A stretch of 22,292 nt of DNA from Flavobacteriaceae bacterium (GTDB lineage Bacteria; Bacteroidota; Bacteroidia; Flavobacteriales; Flavobacteriaceae), in contig CANCFZ010000012.1 in the NCBI GenBank assembly GCA_947377425.1, positions 1 through 22,292 on the forward strand. The letters are read 5' to 3'. The notes beneath the pieces are model-generated. The model was not told the DNA's origin. It was given only the letters and a program-made list of their open reading frames with translations, and searched no databases. Below, in pieces: positions 7,336 through 13,471 of the stretch. Both the position numbers and the translations under genes were made by a program. Position 1 is the stretch's first letter, and each line of letters begins with the position of its first letter.

Positions 7336-8991
7336 TTAATCGTCAAACTCTGTTTTTATAACTTCTACTTTAACCGTTTGACGTTTCATTGCATCATATT
7401 TATGTTCAAAGGTGACTGTATTTCTGAATCCGTCACTGTTCTCTAGCTCATAAGCATCTTTAAAACCAACAAGTTTTACTTTGATATTTCCCTCTTTAGA
7501 ACGAATCTTTTTAAATTCTTTAATTAAATCTAACACATCATGAGCAATATAAACCGTATCTGTGGCATTAATAACTACTTTAGAATTTTCTGGAATTGTA
7601 GCTAAAGTTGTTTTGATTGCAGCTTTATTCAAAAAGGAAACTTCCTGAGCCAAATCAATATGAATAATATCACCATCACTATATTCTTCATTTCTAAAAT
7701 TATAAGCACGCTTCATATTTCCTTTCAATACAAAAACAATACTAATTATCATACCTAAAGCCACACCTTTTAATAAATCTGTTAAAACAACAGCAACAAA
7801 AGTAGCTATAAAAGGGACAAACTGATATTTCCCTTTTCCCCAAAAATGCTTAATCGTTTTTGGATTTGCCAATTTGTAACCCACTAATAATAAAACAGCT
7901 GCCAATGTAGCCAATGGAATTTTATTTAGTAAAGAAGGAATTGCTAAAACACTTACCAATAAAAGTAAACCGTGAACTATTGTCGACATTTTAGATTTAG
8001 CTCCAGCATCGTTATTCGCCGAAGTTCTTACAACCACTGAAGTCATTGGTAATCCGCCTAAAAGTGAACTCACAATATTTCCTATTCCTTGTGCTTTAAG
8101 TTCAATATTGGTGTTAGTATATCTTTTTTGTACATCCATTCTATCGGCAGCTTCGATACATAAAAGGGTTTCAATAGAAGCTACTACAGCAATGGTAACC
8201 GCAACTATCCATACTTTAGAATTAGTAATTGCAGAAAAATCGGGAGTAATAATTATGGATTTAAATTCTTCTAATGATGTTGGAACTGGCAAATTCACTA
8301 AATGATTTTTTGAAATTGCCAAACTACTTCCCGATTGCATGAAAATTTCGTTTAAAATAATACTTACAATTACTGCTACTAATGCAGCTGGAATAAGCTT
8401 TAATTTCTTTAAAAACTCAAATTTTGTCCAAAAAATTAATATCGTCAAAGAAATTAATGTAATCAGAATTGAACCTAATTGAACATGATTTAAAACAGAA
8501 AAAATTTCAGAAAAAGTATTCTGACCATCTACTTGTAGAAACGATAAATCCCCTTCAAAATCGGGGTCGTAACCAAAAGCATGCGGAATTTGTTTAAGAA
8601 AAATAATAACACCAATTCCTGCCAACATCCCTTCAATAACATTAGTTGGAAAATAATTTGATATTGAACCTGCTTTTACAAATCCTAAAGTTAACTGAAT
8701 TAAGCCAGCTATTAAACCTGCTAAAAGAAACGTATTAAACGATCCTAAATCAGTAATTGCAGTAAGAACAATAGCTGTTAAACCTGCTGCTGGACCAGAA
8801 ACACTTAGATGAGACTGACTGAGATAACCAACAACAATTCCGCCAACAACACCTGAAATAATTCCTGAAAATAATGGTGCTCCACTTGCCAATGCAATTC
8901 CGAGACACAGTGGCAAAGCCACAAGAAAAACCACTAAACCTGACGCAAAATCAGATTTAAGGTTTGCAAAAAGATTGATTTTTTTTGTCAT
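7336..8991 (-). CDS. SulP-family anion (probably bicarbonate) transporter with STAS domain (551 aa)
   Basis: Integral inner-membrane transporter. An N-terminal SulP core of roughly 10-14 hydrophobic segments spans residues 12-430, including DFASGLVVFLVALPLCLGIA at the start, SVSGPAAGLTAIV and GLPMTSVVVRTSANNDAGAKS. A C-terminal cytoplasmic STAS domain (about 437-545) follows. Family members move sulfate, bicarbonate, chloride or other anions. The adjacent carbonic anhydrase makes a BicA-like, sodium-driven bicarbonate role the best inference; the sequence alone does not prove the substrate. The gene lies between a small exported protein (61 bases upstream) and the carbonic anhydrase (92 bases downstream), probably one operon. 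A perfect palindrome precedes it. Confidence 0.9.
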   Translation of the reverse strand: MTKKINLFANLKSDFASGLVVFLVALPLCLGIALASGAPLFSGIISGVVGGIVVGYLSQSHLSVSGPAAGLTAIVLTAITDLGSFNTFLLAGLIAGLIQLTLGFVKAGSISNYFPTNVIEGMLAGIGVIIFLKQIPHAFGYDPDFEGDLSFLQVDGQNTFSEIFSVLNHVQLGSILITLISLTILIFWTKFEFLKKLKLIPAALVAVIVSIILNEIFMQSGSSLAISKNHLVNLPVPTSLEEFKSIIITPDFSAITNSKVWIVAVTIAVVASIETLLCIEAADRMDVQKRYTNTNIELKAQGIGNIVSSLLGGLPMTSVVVRTSANNDAGAKSKMSTIVHGLLLLVSVLAIPSLLNKIPLATLAAVLLLVGYKLANPKTIKHFWGKGKYQFVPFIATFVAVVLTDLLKGVALGMIISIVFVLKGNMKRAYNFRNEEYSDGDIIHIDLAQEVSFLNKAAIKTTLATIPENSKVVINATDTVYIAHDVLDLIKEFKKIRSKEGNIKVKLVGFKDAYELENSDGFRNTVTFEHKYDAMKRQTVKVEVIKTEFDD

Positions 8992-9020
8992 ACCTATAAA
9001 TTAATTTAATACTAAAAATG

Positions 9021-9039
9021 GTTTCACAATATGTGAAAC
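9021..9039. promoter_or_regulatory. Perfect 19-base palindrome upstream of the SulP gene
   Basis: GTTTCACA, a 3-base loop and TGTGAAAC form an 8-bp perfect inverted repeat, 29-48 bases before the SulP ATG on the minus strand and just after the stop of the small upstream gene. The lack of a long T tail argues against a terminator. An operator or a leader hairpin is more likely. Confidence 0.5.
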
Positions 9040-9052
9040 TTTGATGATTATA

Positions 9053-9340
9053 TTAAACTAATTCTGGAGGTGGAGAAAATATTTCTTCTGACACATTATC
9101 ATGACGAGACAAGTTTTCAGAAATAATTTTGGAGGTTTTATTAAAAGATTGTTTCACAAATAAAAACACATAGTTGTGACTTAAATCGGCTTTAATTTCT
9201 TTATAATCTTTGTGAAATTCTTCTTCATTAAAATTATAAAACATAGAAATATCGGTATTCTTCTCTATCAGCGAAATTATTGTTGGTGCTGATAAAAAAG
9301 AAATAAATAGAAATAAAACTATACTAACTACCGTTTTCAT
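9053..9340 (-). CDS. Small exported protein of unknown function beside SulP/carbonic anhydrase (95 aa)
   Basis: I do not recognise the family. The N terminus is a clear signal peptide or membrane anchor: MKT followed by about 15 hydrophobic residues ending FLSAP. The mature part is small, charged and mixed, with an acidic FNEEEFHKDYKE stretch, and it ends in SPPPELV. It has no cysteine and no known catalytic motif. The ATG at 9340 is chosen because the signal peptide starts there; the reading frame opens earlier only at a TTG. It is the first gene of the minus-strand cluster leading into SulP and carbonic anhydrase, so an accessory role in anion transport is possible. A 12-bp inverted repeat and a TATTTTTG box (9345-9352) lie directly before the start. 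Confidence 0.75.
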   Translation of the reverse strand: MKTVVSIVLFLFISFLSAPTIISLIEKNTDISMFYNFNEEEFHKDYKEIKADLSHNYVFLFVKQSFNKTSKIISENLSRHDNVSEEIFSPPPELV

Positions 9341-9348
9341 ATTGCAAA

Positions 9349-9381
9349 AATAGCTATTCAATTAAAGAATGAATAGCTATT
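9349..9381. repeat. 12-bp inverted repeat at the start of the SulP cluster
   Basis: AATAGCTATTCA (9349-9360) and its exact inverse (9370-9381) flank a 9-base spacer. Each arm also contains the self-palindrome AATAGCTATT. On the minus strand the second arm runs into TTTTTG, overlapping a TATTTTTG box (9345-9352) five bases before the ATG at 9340. It could be a repressor or activator operator, an attenuator, or a double binding site in the oxyR intergenic region. Confidence 0.55.
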
Positions 9382-9470
9382 ATAAAAAATTTAACAACCT
9401 AAAGAGATAAATTATTTTAAAAATTTCAAAATAAACACGATCTTGCTCTATAAATTTAATTGATAGTTTT

Positions 9471-9478
9471 TATATTTG
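9471..9478 (+). promoter_or_regulatory. -7 promoter element of oxyR
   Basis: TATATTTG matches TAnnTTTG exactly, 20 bases before the ATG at 9499. A TTG at 9443-9445 is a possible but slightly distant -33 box. TTGAT (9460-9464) and ATCAA (9480-9484) flank the box as a short inverted repeat. Confidence 0.6.
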
Positions 9479-9498
9479 CATCAAATTTTATTATAATT

Positions 9499-10440
9499 AT
9501 GACAATTACGCAACTTAAATACGTTTTGGCTGTAGCCGAATATAAAAACTTTACTCTTGCAGCCGAGAAATGCTTTGTAACTCAACCCACATTGAGCATG
9601 CAAATTCAAAAAGTAGAAGAAGAACTAGGGATTTTAATATTTGACAGAACTAAAAAGCCAATTCAATTAACAGAAATTGGACAAAAAATAGTAACACAAT
9701 CTAAAAATATTGTCAATGAAGCCGATAGGATTCAGGATATTGTTGACCAACAAAAAGGGTTTATAGGTGGAGAATTTCGTTTAGGAATAATTCCAACAAT
9801 TATGCCTACACTTTTACCAATGTTTTTGAAAAATTTCATTAAAAAATATCCAAAAGTTAAACTGATAATTGAAGAATTAAATACCGAAGATATTATTTTT
9901 AAATTAAACAATGGTCATTTAGACGCGGCAATTGCAGCAACACCATTGAACGAAGAAAAAATTAAAGAAGTAATTTTGTATTTCGAACCATTTGTAGCAT
10001 ATATACCTGAAAATCATGGCGTTTTTAATAAAAAAGAGATTGAAATATCGGATTTGGATTTAGATGAAATTTTATTGCTTCAAGACGGACATTGTTTTAG
10101 AGATAGCATTTTGAACCTTTGTAAAAACGATGCTAATATAGGAAATAACCATTTTCAACTTGAAAGTGGAAGTTTTGAAACCTTAATTAAATTGGCAGAT
10201 GAAGGATTAGGAACCACGTTACTTCCTTATTTACATACTTTAGATTTAAAGGAAAAAGATAAAGAAAAGTTGCGCCATTTTGTAGAGCCAAAACCAGCTC
10301 GAGAAGTGAGTTTAATTTATCCGAAAAATGAATTAAAAATTCATATTATTGATGCATTACGATCAACTATAGTGGGGGTTTTAAAAGGTGCTATAGTTTT
10401 TCAAAACGTTCAAATTATAAGCCCAAAACAGGCTAAATAA
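9499..10440 (+). CDS. oxyR: Hydrogen-peroxide sensor OxyR, LysR family (313 aa)
   Basis: Transcription factor with an N-terminal LysR winged helix-turn-helix (about residues 1-60: LAAEKCFVTQPTLSMQI, then FDRTKKPIQLTEIG) and a periplasmic-binding-like sensor domain. The two redox cysteines fall at C199 and C208, the same numbers as in E. coli OxyR, within the family motif DGHCFRD with LC after it. A peroxide-induced disulfide switch is therefore expected. The ATG at 9499 is chosen over a TTG at 9460 because it begins the conserved MTITQLKYVLAVAE and because the upstream stretch contains the -7 box. It is divergent from the SulP cluster. Likely targets are catalase and peroxidase genes elsewhere. 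Confidence 0.92.
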   Translation: MTITQLKYVLAVAEYKNFTLAAEKCFVTQPTLSMQIQKVEEELGILIFDRTKKPIQLTEIGQKIVTQSKNIVNEADRIQDIVDQQKGFIGGEFRLGIIPTIMPTLLPMFLKNFIKKYPKVKLIIEELNTEDIIFKLNNGHLDAAIAATPLNEEKIKEVILYFEPFVAYIPENHGVFNKKEIEISDLDLDEILLLQDGHCFRDSILNLCKNDANIGNNHFQLESGSFETLIKLADEGLGTTLLPYLHTLDLKEKDKEKLRHFVEPKPAREVSLIYPKNELKIHIIDALRSTIVGVLKGAIVFQNVQIISPKQAK

Positions 10441-10450
10441 TTTAAAAAAA

Positions 10451-10660
10451 TTAATAATTATGACATTTTTTTACATCATCAATAAACTCTTTTAGCTCAG
10501 GTTTATTTGTAGTGTAGGTTAAAAGCCATTTCGATAGATGCTCTATCTCATAAGGCATTAAATTTTTAGTTGCTCGTAACAACTCTTTTTTGAATCGAAT
10601 TGGATTCACACTAACTGTTTCTAAAACAGATTTAGTGTAGTAATAATTAATACTTGCCAT
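10451..10660 (-). CDS. Small helical protein of unknown function, paralogue 1 (69 aa)
   Basis: First (leftmost) of three tandem paralogues. It shares with the other two the ungapped pattern YxYTKSxLExVS (residues 6-17), then a F-x3-L-x2-A helix, LxPxEIxxL, WL and KPxL. It lacks a signal peptide and membrane segment and is rich in Lys and Glu, so a soluble three-helix protein is likely. The tail KKCHNY is not shared with the others. It starts at an ATG 162 bases downstream of paralogue 2's stop codon and ends only 10 bases from the stop of oxyR, which converges on it. Conservation of frame and pattern among three copies supports real coding. I know of no assigned function for the family. Confidence 0.75.
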   Translation of the reverse strand: MASINYYYTKSVLETVSVNPIRFKKELLRATKNLMPYEIEHLSKWLLTYTTNKPELKEFIDDVKKCHNY

Positions 10661-10820
10661 TTTTTTAAAGTTTTGGGGTTACTTTATGGATTATAAATAT
10701 AAGAACTTGTTTAGAAATTTTAACATTTAGTAACGTTAAAAATCATTTTAAATCGATAGAATGCGCTTTTAAAGATTAATATAAAGACAATAGCTACAAA
10801 AAAATATTTCAAAAAAGACG

Positions 10821-11042
10821 TTAACAAATCCCTTTTTTGTATTTTTCTATATCAACTTCAGAAAGACAATTTTGTAAATCGGGTTTATTAACCGTAAAAT
10901 AAGAGAGCCATTTTTGTAAATGATCAATCTCATGGGGCAGCAAACTGTGAACAGCTTTTTTCAATTTTCTTTTAAAAAGACTCGGGTCGATACTTACACT
11001 CTCTAATTCAGATTTAGTGTAATCGTAAATCATTCTAGGCAT
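10821..11042 (-). CDS. Small helical protein of unknown function, paralogue 2 (73 aa)
   Basis: Middle copy of the three paralogues. It shares IYDYTKSxLExVS with paralogue 3 (residues 5-17), plus LLPHEIDHLQKWL and KPDL. The copies align without gaps to about residue 57. It has a longer, unique tail (VDIEKYKKGIC) ending in cysteine. The ATG at 11042 gives a start aligned with the other two. Its leader (11043-11120) contains a GTTTTGGGG-like word and an ACGT...AAATTAC...ATCAAAT stretch that matches the leader of paralogue 3, so gene and promoter region appear duplicated together. A possible -7 box is AATATTTG on the minus strand (11110-11117), one mismatch from consensus. Confidence 0.75.
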   Translation of the reverse strand: MPRMIYDYTKSELESVSIDPSLFKRKLKKAVHSLLPHEIDHLQKWLSYFTVNKPDLQNCLSEVDIEKYKKGIC

Positions 11043-11228
11043 AGGTTTTTAGTTTTAGGTTAAGCATTTATTTTATAGTTTTGGGGAAAACGTTGAGTAA
11101 AATTACTATCAAATATTTTAATTAACAAATAAAAAAGCAATTATTTATCGTTTAAAAGCTTGTTTATACGATTATATACGTTTCAATTAATTTTACATAT
11201 TAATTTACTTACAAAAAAATATTGACAT

Positions 11229-11257
11229 AAAAAAAAGGAACCGTTTAAGTTCCTTTT
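11229..11257 (-). terminator. Terminator after small-protein paralogue 3
   Basis: 9-bp perfect stem (11233-11241 with 11249-11257), 7-base loop, then a T run on the minus strand. It begins 4 bases past the stop of the gene at 11262-11459. It should separate this transcript from paralogue 2. Confidence 0.8.
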
Positions 11258-11261
11258 AGTT

Positions 11262-11459
11262 TTATTTATTGCTACTCAGTAAACATTGCCTTAATTCTGG
11301 CTTTTCACTTGTGAAACTAAGTAACCATTCTGTTAATTGCTCAATTTCATAAGGTAAAAGTGTTTTTAAAGCTTTTTCTAACTCTTTGCAAAAAAGTTTA
11401 GCATCAAAACTAACTCTTTCGAGCACCGACTTAGTGTAGTCGTAAATCAATCTAGACAT
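11262..11459 (-). CDS. Small helical protein of unknown function, paralogue 3 (65 aa)
   Basis: Rightmost and shortest of the three copies. MSRLIYDYTKSVLERVS opens the protein, then FxxELxKALxxLLPYEIEQL, WLLSFT and EKPELRQCL. It looks soluble and all-helical, with a single acidic/basic surface and no recognised catalytic motif. A strong terminator follows its stop directly, so it forms a single-gene unit. A possible -7 box TAAATTTG lies at 11536-11543 on the minus strand, giving a leader of about 70 bases. A similar protein is, to my memory, common in Flavobacteriaceae as a hypothetical, but its role is unknown. Confidence 0.78.
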   Translation of the reverse strand: MSRLIYDYTKSVLERVSFDAKLFCKELEKALKTLLPYEIEQLTEWLLSFTSEKPELRQCLLSSNK

Positions 11460-11535
11460 AATAACATTTTAAGATTTAGTTAGACTTTAGGTAGAACTTT
11501 GGGATAAGAACGTAATAAAATTACTTTTATTACAT

Positions 11536-11543
11536 CAAATTTA
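11536..11543 (-). promoter_or_regulatory. Possible -7 element of small-protein paralogue 3
   Basis: TAAATTTG on the minus strand fits TAnnTTTG exactly and lies 77 bases before the ATG at 11459, after the stop of mnmD. A similar AATATTTG occurs at the equivalent place before paralogue 2. Confidence 0.45.
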
Positions 11544-11576
11544 TAAAAAATAGTAATCAACTATAAAAAATAACAA

Positions 11577-12239
11577 CTATTTTTTAATTCCTCTCAACAT
11601 TTCTCTTTTTCCAGGAGCACCAGGAAGTTTCTCAACAACGAATCCGCAGTCTAACATTGCCCTTTTTATTGAGCTTCTACACGCATAAGTTACCAAAACA
11701 CCGCCCGATTTTAAACTTGTAAACATTTTCTGAAAAATTTCAAATGACCACAGTTCGGGTTGTACCCTAAATCCGAATGCATCAAAATAAATCAAATTAA
11801 ATTGATCAATATCTACAATATCTTGAAAAAATTGCTGTCTTTTGGTTAGAGTGAAATGTTTCGAAATAACCAGCTTTTCATTCCATGAATTTTGATGCAT
11901 TTCATTAAAAACCGTATCCTTTTCAGAAGCATTCAACTCTGAAACATAATTCATTTGCAACGCCTCATCAAGTAAAACTGGATAAGCTTCTACTCCAACG
12001 TAATTTATATTTTGATTTGCTTTTTCTGCTTCTAAATAACTTATAAAAGCATTCAACCCGGTACCAAAACCAATTTCTAAAATTGAAACGGATTTTCCTC
12101 CAAATAAAGAAAGTCCATTTTTTATAAATACATGGTAAGCTTCTTGAATTGCTCCGTGTTTGGAATGATAACTTTCATCCCAATCAGGTATGTGTATGGT
12201 TGTAGAACCGTCATGGGTTGTTAGAATTTCTCTTTTCAA
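11577..12239 (-). CDS. mnmD: tRNA (mnm5s2U34) methyltransferase, MnmD type (220 aa)
   Basis: SAM-dependent enzyme that completes the wobble-base modification by methylating 5-aminomethyl-2-thiouridine-34. Motif I ILEIGFGTGLNA is at residues 53-64, and the family signature YFDAFGFRVQPELWS follows in the middle of the protein. It matches the methyltransferase half of E. coli MnmC and lacks the FAD oxidase half, as in stand-alone MnmD proteins. It is the third gene of a tight unit; only 3 bases separate it from the preceding cytochrome gene. A short A+T hairpin (11565-11585) overlaps its stop codon and may be a weak terminator. Confidence 0.9.
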   Translation of the reverse strand: MKREILTTHDGSTTIHIPDWDESYHSKHGAIQEAYHVFIKNGLSLFGGKSVSILEIGFGTGLNAFISYLEAEKANQNINYVGVEAYPVLLDEALQMNYVSELNASEKDTVFNEMHQNSWNEKLVISKHFTLTKRQQFFQDIVDIDQFNLIYFDAFGFRVQPELWSFEIFQKMFTSLKSGGVLVTYACRSSIKRAMLDCGFVVEKLPGAPGKREMLRGIKK

Positions 12240-12242
12240 AAT

Positions 12243-12692
12243 CTATTGGATATACAATTTTTTAATTCTTGGAATTGGTCCGCCGCATTTTCCTTGATGA
12301 CAAGTCACACAAGCATCTAATCCTTTATTAAAATTGTCTTTTTCATTTTTAGAATCACTGTAAATGAGTTTTTGAGCAGCAATATATTTATCAGCATTTT
12401 CTTTAAAAAAAGTATCATTATCACTGGGAGTTGTGAATTTAGCCGTGTAAATTTTATTAAAAAATTCTGGAAACTTTCCAATGGTATCGCCTTTAACAAT
12501 TCTAGCTCTTATTTGTAAATTGTACGCATACATTTGCTCCATAAGCGACGCCATTTCAGACATTTCGTACATCTCAAATTTCTTTTCTTTGTGACAAGAA
12601 CTTTTTGCTTCCTTTACATCAACTTTAGTTTCTTTGTTTTGACAAGAAAAAATAGTTAATGTCAATAAAAGAATAATTATTTTATTCATCAA
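12243..12692 (-). CDS. Cytochrome c'-like heme lipoprotein (149 aa)
   Basis: Lipoprotein with signal peptide ending in IFSC and lipidated C17. A single heme-binding CxxCH (C128, C131, H132) near the C terminus in an otherwise helical protein is the arrangement of cytochrome c' and related four-helix cytochromes. The Met-rich stretch EMYEMSEMASLMEQM (40-54) could supply a distal ligand. Extra cysteines lie at C33 and C136. Electron transfer or gas (NO, CO) binding outside the inner membrane is an inference. The residues after C17 (QNKE) loosely resemble the Bacteroidota lipoprotein export signal, which would place it on the surface. It is separated by 3 bases from the DUF4920 gene and by 3 from mnmD. 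The second Met, at 12689, is an equal start. Confidence 0.75.
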   Translation of the reverse strand: MMNKIIILLLTLTIFSCQNKETKVDVKEAKSSCHKEKKFEMYEMSEMASLMEQMYAYNLQIRARIVKGDTIGKFPEFFNKIYTAKFTTPSDNDTFFKENADKYIAAQKLIYSDSKNEKDNFNKGLDACVTCHQGKCGGPIPRIKKLYIQ

Positions 12693-12695
12693 GAT

Positions 12696-13187
12696 TTATT
12701 TTTTGATTAAAACGCCATCTGCTAAGAACGAATAATTAGTTTCTGGTGCAACAATACTATCGATTGCAGCTTTAGATTTTCCAGCATCTTTAGCATATTC
12801 CTTCAAATCATCTATAGATGTAACTTCAATGAATGCTTTTCCATTAACGATAGCTTCACTTTCGGCAGCATTTTTAGGCACAAAAAAACCGTAATCTTTA
12901 AATTTTACAAAAGCTGATTTTCCTTCACCTAAATCTAAATTCATCCAACAGCCTTTCTTTTGACAAACATCGGTGATTTTGGCTGACACTTTTATATTTA
13001 AAGTATCGGTTGGTTTCATTGTTTTGTATTTTGCTAGAAGCTCTTCTTTGGTAATTGCTCCTTCTGAACTTAAACTATCACCAAATTTTGCATAAGCTTC
13101 TGTTTTGTCGGTGCCTTTAATTTCTTCATTTTTTTTGCAACTTGCCAATGCTAAAACTGCAAATGCGGTGTAAATTATTTTTCTCAT
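12696..13187 (-). CDS. DUF4920-family lipoprotein (163 aa)
   Basis: Lipoprotein: the signal peptide ends in LALASC with lipidated C17, followed by KKNEE, a good fit to the acidic/Lys export signal that places Bacteroidota lipoproteins on the cell surface. The body is one beta-rich domain with the family's conserved VCQKKGCWMNL (two cysteines) and FVKFKDYGFFVPKN. I recognise it as the DUF4920 type; the biochemical role is unknown. A paired-cysteine metal or redox site is possible. It is the first gene of the operon with the cytochrome c'-like protein and mnmD, driven by a good promoter at 13212-13246, and is divergent from ilvE. Confidence 0.82.
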   Translation of the reverse strand: MRKIIYTAFAVLALASCKKNEEIKGTDKTEAYAKFGDSLSSEGAITKEELLAKYKTMKPTDTLNIKVSAKITDVCQKKGCWMNLDLGEGKSAFVKFKDYGFFVPKNAAESEAIVNGKAFIEVTSIDDLKEYAKDAGKSKAAIDSIVAPETNYSFLADGVLIKK

Positions 13188-13211
13188 TTTGAATTAATTA
13201 TTTTAGAAATA

Positions 13212-13246
13212 CAAAAATAATCAGATATTGAAAACATACGCTCAAA
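13212..13246 (-). promoter_or_regulatory. Promoter of the DUF4920-cytochrome-mnmD operon
   Basis: On the minus strand TATTTTTG (13212-13219) is an exact -7 box and TTTG (13243-13246) a -33 box, with a 23-base spacer at the upper end of the consensus range. This is the best two-part promoter in the window. The -33 box sits in the loop of an inverted repeat ATACG-N8-CGTAT (13236-13253). The ATG follows 25 bases after the -7 box. Confidence 0.65.
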
Positions 13247-13471
13247 AACGTATCTTTTTTTTACTTTTATTAAGAATTATCTATGTTTTTTGTAATACTT
13301 TCAAAAAAAATAGAAAAATCATAATTTATTTGGAATAGTTAAAAGAAACATTCATTTTTTTATTAGTTTAGCAAAATATTACAATACAACAATTATAAAT
13401 TTAAAAGTATTTTATAAAAAATTGATTATTAATTAATTATATCATATTTTAACTTAATTAACATACTATAA

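Noticed and set aside
9349..9381. Classical OxyR operator (ATAG-N7-CTAT pattern)
   Set aside because: The ATAG and CTAT words are present but directly adjacent, not spaced by 7 as in the E. coli site, so I do not call it an OxyR site.
9460..9498. TTG start at 9460 for oxyR
   Set aside because: The 13 extra residues are hydrophobic, include the translated -7 box, and precede the conserved LysR start MTITQLKYV.
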